This document shows, in pieces, positions 56,828-64,000 of a DNA stretch of 64,000 nucleotides. The first letter of the stretch is position 1, and the number at the start of each line of letters is the position of its first letter. Made by a program: the position numbers and the translations under genes. The notes below the pieces were generated by a model. It was given only the letters and a program-made list of their open reading frames with translations, did not search any database and was not told where the DNA came from. This DNA comes from Raphanus sativus (taxonomy: Eukaryota; Streptophyta; Magnoliopsida; Brassicales; Brassicaceae): NCBI RefSeq assembly GCF_000801105.2, contig NC_079518.1, positions 21,556,800 through 21,620,799 on the forward strand, read 5' to 3'.

Positions 56828-58746
56828 CGAAGATAAGAAAACATACATCACTATTACTCCATGATGATGAAGCACAAAGCCAACATGGCAATGGTGTTTG
56901 TACAGATTATACGCAGGAATGCCATTGCTCTCAAAAGTGGCCATCTCTCAAGGGACCAACCCTTTTGTCTTTGTTTTCTACCGACAAGCCTTCGCTGCTC
57001 TGGCGTTGTCCCCTTTCGCATTCTTCCTTGAAAGGTTGTCCCTTTTCTGTTACTTTAACTCATCCGTTTAACATCATAAGAAAAAAAAAGCACCATGTCA
57101 TGTTCTTCAATGAACATGATTTAGTCGTTAGCCTGATCCTATCACTACGAATGGCACTGGACATATATATTCTCATATTCATAGTATGTTTTTTTTTCAG
57201 CGCCAAATCATCCCCTCTGTCCTTCTTCTTGCTGCTGAAAATTTTCATGATCTCCTTATGCGGGTATGCATGTCTTGTGTATTTCTACTAGTTGAAAATT
57301 TTCCAAGTTAATACTATTTGATCAATCATGTCACGTACATGATTGTCTAACAAACTATATTGATGTTGATAAAATTTAATTCAGACTCACGCTAAGTCTT
57401 AACCTCTTCTATGTGGCCATCGACAACACCACTGCCACCTTTGCAGCAGCAACCACCAACGCCATTCCCTCTATCACCTTCGTATTGGCTTTTCTTTTCA
57501 GGTAACCACACTAATGCTTCTATCCTTATATTCGTTTATTTTATGCTTGTCAGCTTGTGTAGATCAAAGAATTTCAAAAAACAATCTCAGGGGAGGGGCA
57601 TACTTTAGTTTAGTTTCATATAATTCATGATAAAAGCTAAAGAATCGTAATCAAACAAAATCTTTTAAATCACTTTAATGTATTTTACTAATTCTTTTAA
57701 TATTCCTAAAGCAAATATCGATTAAAAAAATAATCCAGTCCTTTTTTCTTGCCAACTAAAAATCAAAACTTTATCTTGTAAGAACTTTTCTTGCCACTCA
57801 ACTTTAATATTTATATATGAAATAAAATTATTTTGTAAGATACAAATATATGTTGGCATTTTTTTTACAAAAAAATATTTGTTGGTTAAAATATATTAAT
57901 TATCAGAACCTATTTGGTAGCTGTTTTCAGACCCTATTTTCCACTGTGGAAAAACATATCAAGTAAATTATTGACAAATAAACTTTTAAGTAATTCTATA
58001 GATCTTTTATCTATATTACTTTTAATTTTCTCAAACACACGTGGTAGAGACACCGATATAAGTTGTCTATAGTACAGTTTAAACCAATAGAACTCAGTTG
58101 ATAAATTTCCAACTCAACCTAACCTGAATTGACCCAATTACTTTTGAAGATTAGAGACGGTGACGTTAAAGAAGTCATACGGACTGGCGAAAGTATTTGG
58201 TTCGATGGTAGGTATGTTGGGCGCACTAGTGTTCGCATTTGTGAAAGGGCCAAGTTTGATCAATCATGACAGCAACAAGACCATTCCAAACAAGGCCATT
58301 CCATCAACAAAAAATTCAGTAAAAGGATCCATCACTATGCTTGCCGCCAATACCTGCTGGTGTTTGTGGATTGTATTGCAGGTACGCCACTCACTCACTG
58401 TCACTAGTTGCGTACAGCGTACTCATTCTCCCATTCTATTTTATTATTAATTGCTCGACATATTGAGTTATCGCATTACTGTTCACTACGAAAACAATAA
58501 TATTATATGATATGAGTTCTAGACTTCTAGTCATCTAAATAAATTTCTAGTTATATATGTGTTCTACACATCTCAAGATCATGGCAAGATTTTTTCTTAT
58601 ATAATAAGTAATATGATTACAGGATCATATCTTGCCAAAAAAAATACAGATAAAAAAAATAAAAGATTATTTTTATTACATGTATTTTCTTGAAATAAAA
58701 TCAATTTTAAAGTATGGTAAAACAAATATCACATAATTCTACTGTG

Positions 58747-60601
58747 ACGAGTCACTATACTATATAATATCCTCCATATAGTAAAGAAGGAGCATTATTA
58801 ATAAGCAATCTAAATATGTAAATTATTTACAAAATTACCATTATCCTTAATTATGTATCAGTTTTATAGATCTTCTTACATTTCTTAACTAAAAATTCAT
58901 CTTTTACTAGACTATTTACAAAAAAAATCATTGGTCTTACGTACTGTACATGTTATTATTATTAATTTTGGTGTAATGCTTTTTTAATATTGGGTTTCCG
59001 AATTTAGATCCGTGATGAACAAATTATTTACTTAGAAAAGTTATACAATGGAGTAACACCTCTCAAAACTTTTACTTAAACACTGAAAAGTCCAAGTTTT
59101 GTACTCGAAAATTTTGTACAAAGAGTTTTGTAATCTTTTTATAAGAAGTTTCAGTAAACCCAACTATAGTTCTGATTACGTAGCTTTCTTCGTCAAGAGA
59201 AACTTTTTATCACTGCAACATTGATACTTTATGAACAGTTGCATTTTTTAAACAATGACTAAAACAATTGTGTTTAAAACTTATTTGTGTATTGTTCTGG
59301 ATCGCAAGAGTTATTTTACTGATCTACAAGGTTTTCAATTAGTCAAGGTTCCAAGTCATTGGATCCAAAAGTAACTATGTGCCATCGTAACCATTTTATT
59401 GATCTACAAGCGATGTGAGTTTTGTTTACTATTGATTGTGTTTTTATATATTTAACTAAAATCACTATATACAAATATAATAGTACTATATACAAATATG
59501 TTATATGTATTATCCTGTTTACTTGGAATACTGGCCAAATATATATACGAGAATTGAATGACACTATTAAATACATACCAAAATCTGCAAAGCTTTTATA
59601 GTACATGTACTCCAAACTCTGCAAAGTCTTTAATATATTTTTAGTTATAAGCCAAAATTAAAACTTGACCCGCTTCCCCGGCGGGTGTTTGATTTAATTT
59701 GTATTCAACGTAAATTCATAAACCGCTGGTTTTATAAAAGTATCTCATATATATATTTTGTAATTTACATATAGAGTAGAATATATTGTTTTATAATAAT
59801 GATTATTTATTTGTACATAATGTTATATTAAAAGTTTTATAACTTTATGCAATTTTATGTAATTATACTATTCATATATTAACCAGTTATTTTGTTAATT
59901 TATTTTAAAATTTCTGCAGAAAAAATAACAACATGATAACTCCACGCATCATAAACTCCCTAATAGCGTAATACCAGTTTAATTAACATAATGCATATTT
60001 TCTGAAAATTGAACTCTTAATTTTTTATATTTGAATAAAACTAAATAAAGTAATACTATATTTATAAATAGTTTTATATAACATACACTATATATTTCGA
60101 GATTTTGTAAATCATAAAAAGATATAGTGGCTAAATGTGTAAATAAAAAATATTTAATCTGTTACATATGTTTCCAAACAATTCTCATTTCTTTTGCTAT
60201 CTAACTTTCCAAACGCATATTCTATAAATAAGAAAGAAATGCAATGGCTAAATATAAAAATAAAAAATATATTTAATCTGTTATCCGTGTTTCCAAATAA
60301 TTCTCATTTAATCTGCTATTTATGTTTTCAAACGCATAATCTGTAAATAAAAAAGAAATGCACTAGCTAAATGTATAAATAAAAAAAAATATTAATCTGC
60401 TACCATATTTCCAAACAATTTATATTTAATCTTCTATCCAACTTTCCAAACAATACCAAAAGGTAATTCAGTTTTAGTAATATAGGTATTTAAAATTTAC
60501 CAACTGAAAAATTGTAATGTAATACTTCAATTTTAAATAAAATTACAATTATCTAACATAAATACTTTTTCTAAATTTTCACCCCGTGCAACGAGTCACT
60601 A
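58747..60601. mobile_element. Possible Helitron-like remnant in intron 4
   Basis: An identical 11-mer, ACGAGTCACTA, sits at 58747-58757 and 60591-60601. The left side continues TACTATATAATAT and the right side is preceded by CACCCCGTGCA. These resemble the TC...ACTAT start and the CCCGTGC-hairpin end of crucifer Helitrons, here decayed. A second hairpin, ACCCGC-loop-GCGGGT, lies at 59670. The terminal CTRR is not intact. Confidence 0.35.
60140..60450. repeat. Degenerate tandem repeat, ~110 bp x 3
   Basis: Phrases GGCTAAAT(G/A)T(A)(T)AAAATAAAA, TATTTAATCTGTTA and TTTCCAAA(C/T)AATTCTCAT recur three times at spacings of about 115-125 bp. Confidence 0.65.
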
Positions 60602-61861
60602 CCTGTGATAATATTATACGGAAAATCACTTATTTTCGGGTTGCCAACACATTTTCCAAATTTTTACGTATGGGTACCTACTAAAGAAGTCCTGATGTGT
60701 ATACGTAATTTTTGGTACACTTTTACGGAAAAAAAAACATCCTTTTTGCTCTAATTGTGTGTTTTAAATGGATTTAGTGATGTAAAAAGTAAAAAAAAAA
60801 ATGTCAAAATTTTATCAGTTCTAAAAAGACGCATATAAATTTAGTTATGATTTACATATTACTAGGAACCGGTCCTTGTCTATTTTGGGAAAGAAAAAAT
60901 TTTGAGTCAAAGCTGAAATTGTATTTATCATTGATAAGTAACCAACAACTGAACAACACATGCGTATAAGTAGGTAAACATAAGTACAAGATTATATTTC
61001 GTGTAGATACGCCACGTTATGTAATAAATAGTATGGGTAAACTGATTATAAGAACTGAAAAAATCATTATCTATTATATATTATGAAAGAGATAGATGAC
61101 AAATGATAAATTCAAGTCTATAGGTTCAATGTTCATGACACCCCCACTCGAAAATTTAATGTTCGTTAATATTTTCATCAATGGACATTTTTATTTAATC
61201 TAAGAAAAATATCCATTAATCCTCAAAAAAAATTGTGTTGTTAGAGCAAGGTGATGAAAGAATACACAGCTAAGTTGCGACTGGTAACACTTCAATGCGT
61301 CTTCAGTTGTATGCAAACCGCAGTTTGGGCACTCGCAGTGAATAGAAGTCCATCAGTTTGGAAGATCGAATTTGGCTTACCTCTTCTATCAATGGCTTAT
61401 TGTGTATGTCTACCTAATTTTATCGCTGATCTTTAGATAATATATTAATATGGAAACTCTTCCTTCTACACAAACTTAAACAGGGAATTATGGTAACTGG
61501 ATTCACATATTGGTTACAAGTATGGGCTATAGAGAAGAAAGGACCAGTATTCACTGCACTCTACACTCCTTTAGCTCTCATCATTACATGCATCGTCTCG
61601 TCTTTCCTTTTTAAGGAAACCCTCTATCTTGGAAGGTTTGTGGGTTTCTTCCCAAGAATATTGTAATTTATATATTATATCAATATATGTTGTAATGTGT
61701 TTGTTTAATCTTGGGGATACAACTGGAGCAGTGTTTGTGGAGCCTTTCTGTTGGTGTGTGGACTATACATTGGTCTTTGGGGTAAAACTAAAGAAGACGA
61801 AGAACAAAAATATGGTGAGAAGCAAATCCTACAAGAGACTAAAGGAGAGATGATTGTCTAA

Positions 61862-62279
61862 TATTCCGTCTCTATGCACTTTGTCCCAACTATCACCATT
61901 ATCAATAATGTCCGCGTGTAATCATGAATGTGGAGTTTTTCCCTCCTTCTTTCTTATCTTCGGCGATTTTTTTTATTGGTGAGAAAATTGTTTGAAAATA
62001 TTGTCGGGTCAGTATTTCGCAGAAGAAAATTTGTAGAAATTAGGCTATTTTATAATACAAATGTTATCCTTAAAAATTCGTAAAGGAAAGGAAAATATCA
62101 AATAAATTACTTAGTAAGATACGATCCGTGTGAGCCAGACGTAATGCAGAACAATAAGTGGTTAGCAAAAGACAACATATCAACAAGATTCGATTATATT
62201 CTCATTTCATTACGACATCACATATAATTCACCACATTCCCAAACATGCATCATCGCATCCACGATTCAACTCAGTGGG
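61862..62279 (+). other. 3' flank of WAT1-like gene
   Basis: Probable 3'UTR and spacer; no gene seen. Confidence 0.4.
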
Positions 62280-63410
62280 TGCACCATATCAACCTTACCA
62301 GATGCCTTGTCGCTCTTAATCGCTTTCACTGCTCGTTTGATTTTTGAGTCAAATCCGTTTTTCTTCAAACTTGCATTCATTCCATCCGTGACTCGACTCT
62401 GCATTCCATCCAGTAACTTTTCTGCAACCAAATGGCTTAAACAGATTGTTAAAATAGTTCATTGCAGTCTTTCTTTTGCTTTCCTCATAAATATGCTTGG
62501 TGCCTCCATTATTAATCAATGAGTGGACGTTGTTCCTCATTCTCCCGGTTTCTACCCATTCATGAAACACATGGGTGTTATTATTTCAACTTGCAGCCAG
62601 GAGTTCTTGGATTTCTGTTTGATAAGCTTTTTCCAAATCAAGTTTCATGGCAGAGATACTTTGAATATCAAGAAACTGTTTCAATCCTTTTGTTTCCAAA
62701 TATTTCTTCAATTTCGCGATCATAACCTTAGAATTACTGTTAGATTTTTGTTTCCTCTTAGACAGCTCTTTTCGACAGGACTCGATACGATCTGTGACTG
62801 ATTCTCTTGTCGCCGACAAATTTGTGTTCTATTCTTTCCTTAACAACTTCCAACGCTTCCGGTTTAGTACACCACCTTTTAACAAAGGTAAATCTTCCCG
62901 TTTTTCTCTGACCATCATTTACCAAACTCGTATGCACTGGCCAATCGTCTGAACCAATCCTCTCAATGTATGTTGAGTGGATTCGCGGAAACAGTCAAAA
63001 CTATTCCGCATTCCCGAATGCTCTGTCCAATCTACACTGAACCTATACATTCCCTTTGACGCTATTTGTGATCGCCTCTCATACTTCAGCCCACGACAAT
63101 TTATCCCCTGAAATTGGGATTTCTTTGATTCTGCAATCTTACATAAATGCACAAAAACCAAAAAAAAATATCTCTCAGCTCTCAAAGGACCACCAGCTTT
63201 TATGCTTTATTCATTATCTCATGAAAGTCTCCTACCAAGAACCACCTTTCATGTCTATTTAAACTGATATTTCTCAAGATATACCACACGTCATTCCTCA
63301 TATGCTGTATGGGGTGTTCATACACAAAAGACGTGAATTTCAGCGTCCCCATTTTTACATGCACATCAATGATCCTATTAGTCGAGCAGTATTTCAACCT
63401 TATAAGAATT
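62280..63410 (-). pseudogene. LINE (L1-type) fragment: endonuclease and start of RT
   Basis: Minus-strand blocks: 63397-63200 with KFTSFVYEHPIQHMRNDVW and RWFLVGDFHEIMNKA (an endonuclease-type motif with the GDF-E core); 63185-62919 with RGLKYERRSQIASKGMYRFSVDW; 62819-62586, a lysine-rich linker; then about 62400-62290 with RVTDGMNASLKKN and KAIKSDKASG, the conserved lead into the L1 reverse transcriptase. Stops and frame changes separate all blocks, and the reverse transcriptase core is missing. The junction near 62285 suggests truncation or an adjoining insertion. Confidence 0.75.
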
Positions 63411-64000
63411 TAACCTTGCTTGTGCTTTATAACTTTAGAACAAGAACGACCAAAACGTATTCTCTTTATTAGAATGAACCAAACTGAGATTTAATACAAT
63501 ACTTGAAAGATGAAATCACAACTCTTTGATCTCTATCTCTCGTTAAATCTCTATTGCTCTCTTGACTGGATGATTAATTTATGAGCCTATCAAGTCCTAT
63601 TTATACATGAAGAAGTTCCTAGTTTCTATTGTAAAGTAATATGGCAAATTTCCTTTACGTATTTGCCTTAACGTATTTGCCGTTTTTACTAACCGACTTC
63701 TTCTTTGTTGCAGGATAAAAGAGATGGGCCAAGACAAATCAATTAGAGCCCATTAGTCTAATAAACTCCATCTTGGGCTTTAATCACATTTGCTTCCCTT
63801 CTCTTCCTCTTCGTTACCACCGAAGACGTCTTTGAGCTCTCCTTCTTCCATGGACGGCGACGCTTGCGATGATGGTGACTTCAGGCGATGATGGCCTCCA
63901 CTGATCATATCCTTCGTCAAGGACCTTCGATCTTCCATTCTATCTCTCCTTTCGAAAAATTCGACCCAGCTCCTCCATATCTCAGTCTCGCGATCCGACC
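63411..64000. other. Unclassified right edge, possibly LTR-like
   Basis: Starts TGTGCTTTATAAC just after the LINE fragment and has a CT-rich, transcript-like composition, with GGGCCAAGACAAATC and GGGCTTTAATCAC phrases of the kind seen in crucifer LTRs. No partner repeat or coding frame is in the window, so this is only a suspicion. Confidence 0.25.

Larger units (their letters stand above)
58382..61244 (+). other. Oversized intron 4 of WAT1-like gene (2863 bp)
   Basis: Very AT-rich, with no coding frame. Other introns of the gene are 80-650 bp. It contains a Helitron-like remnant (58747-60601) and repeated ATTTAATCTG(C/T)TA plus TTTCCAAA phrases near 60150-60440. Confidence 0.75.
56861..61861 (+). 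pseudogene. WAT1-related (nodulin MtN21/UMAMIT, EamA) transporter, frameshifted
   Basis: Exons: 56861-57034, 57201-57263, 57385-57501, 58150-58381, 61245-61403, 61484-61635 and 61732-61861, all GT-AG. Family hallmarks: NPFVFVFYRQAFAALALSPF, SSPLSFFLLLKIFMISLCG, SLNLFYVAIDNTTATFAAAT, AIPSITFVLAFLFR, LAKVFGSMVGMLGALV, then MKEYTAKLRLVTLQC, FGLPLLSMAYCGIMVTGFTYWLQVWAIEKKGPVF, LYTPLALIITCIVSSFLFKE, and CGLYIGLWGKTKE with a charged tail. Two EamA halves, about ten membrane helices. After VFVQII in exon 1 the frame is two bases short of phase; all later exons agree with each other at 342 residues. Relatives export amino acids or auxin; no substrate is claimed. It could be a sequencing error. Confidence 0.85.

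Noticed and set aside
57060..57291. Frames on both strands at the WAT1-like gene
   Set aside because: The plus frame is exon 2 with intron read-through; the minus frame is its complement.

Overview
This is nuclear plant DNA, almost certainly from a Brassicaceae genome and most likely Brassica or a close relative. Genes have short exons with GT-AG introns, the intergenic DNA is AT-rich, and transposon families typical of crucifer genomes are nested in one another. There is one assembly gap of exactly 100 N (29979-30078). I saw no rRNA, tRNA, CRISPR array or bacterial gene.

Only two ordinary host genes are visible. The first is an eight-exon NIPA-type magnesium-transporter gene (2898-4492, +) that is intact over 332 residues. 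The second is a seven-exon WAT1/nodulin-MtN21-type (UMAMIT, EamA) transporter gene (56861-61861, +). It looks broken by a 2-bp loss in exon 1 and carries a 2.9-kb intron filled with transposon-like DNA.

The rest is mobile DNA. From left to right: the 5' half of an apparently intact hAT transposon with a BED-finger transposase (1-1981); a 4.6-kb Mutator-like element with a perfect 9-bp target duplication, degenerate gene pieces and a TTTATAA-saturated core (4783-9404); a MuDR-type transposase gene (from 9569) split by a 4.2-kb LTR element (11829-15989); a nest of Tat-like Gypsy elements on the minus strand (16416-33466), two of which carry the antisense gypsy-associated (Transposase_28) ORF; a CACTA element (from 33467) with an internally deleted TNP2 gene and a second Ptta/En-Spm gene; a 686-bp copy of the Tat antisense ORF (38445-39130); a non-autonomous Mutator-like family with an interspersed palindrome array and a roughly 0.8-kb hairpin (39813-43240); a TRIM miniature retrotransposon (43285-43892); a decayed SWIM/zinc-knuckle MULE transposase (45640-47900, -); an 819-bp DNA element with an 11-bp direct repeat (48805-49623); a full-length, recently inserted Copia element with perfect 5-bp target duplication (50409-55954, -); a LINE fragment (62280-63410, -); and an unclassified right edge.

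Insertion order follows from the nesting. The LTR element landed inside the MULE transposase. A Tat-like element cut the same transposase again further downstream. A third Tat-like LTR truncates the integrase of the first, and the 23.1-29.5 kb Tat element sits inside that third one. The most interesting signals are the palindrome array and hairpin at 40.4-42.9 kb, the recent sharing of an intron-containing and stop-containing Tat ORF segment with the CACTA region, and the MULE with TATA-like repeats. All calls come from reading the sequence; no alignment or database search was run.
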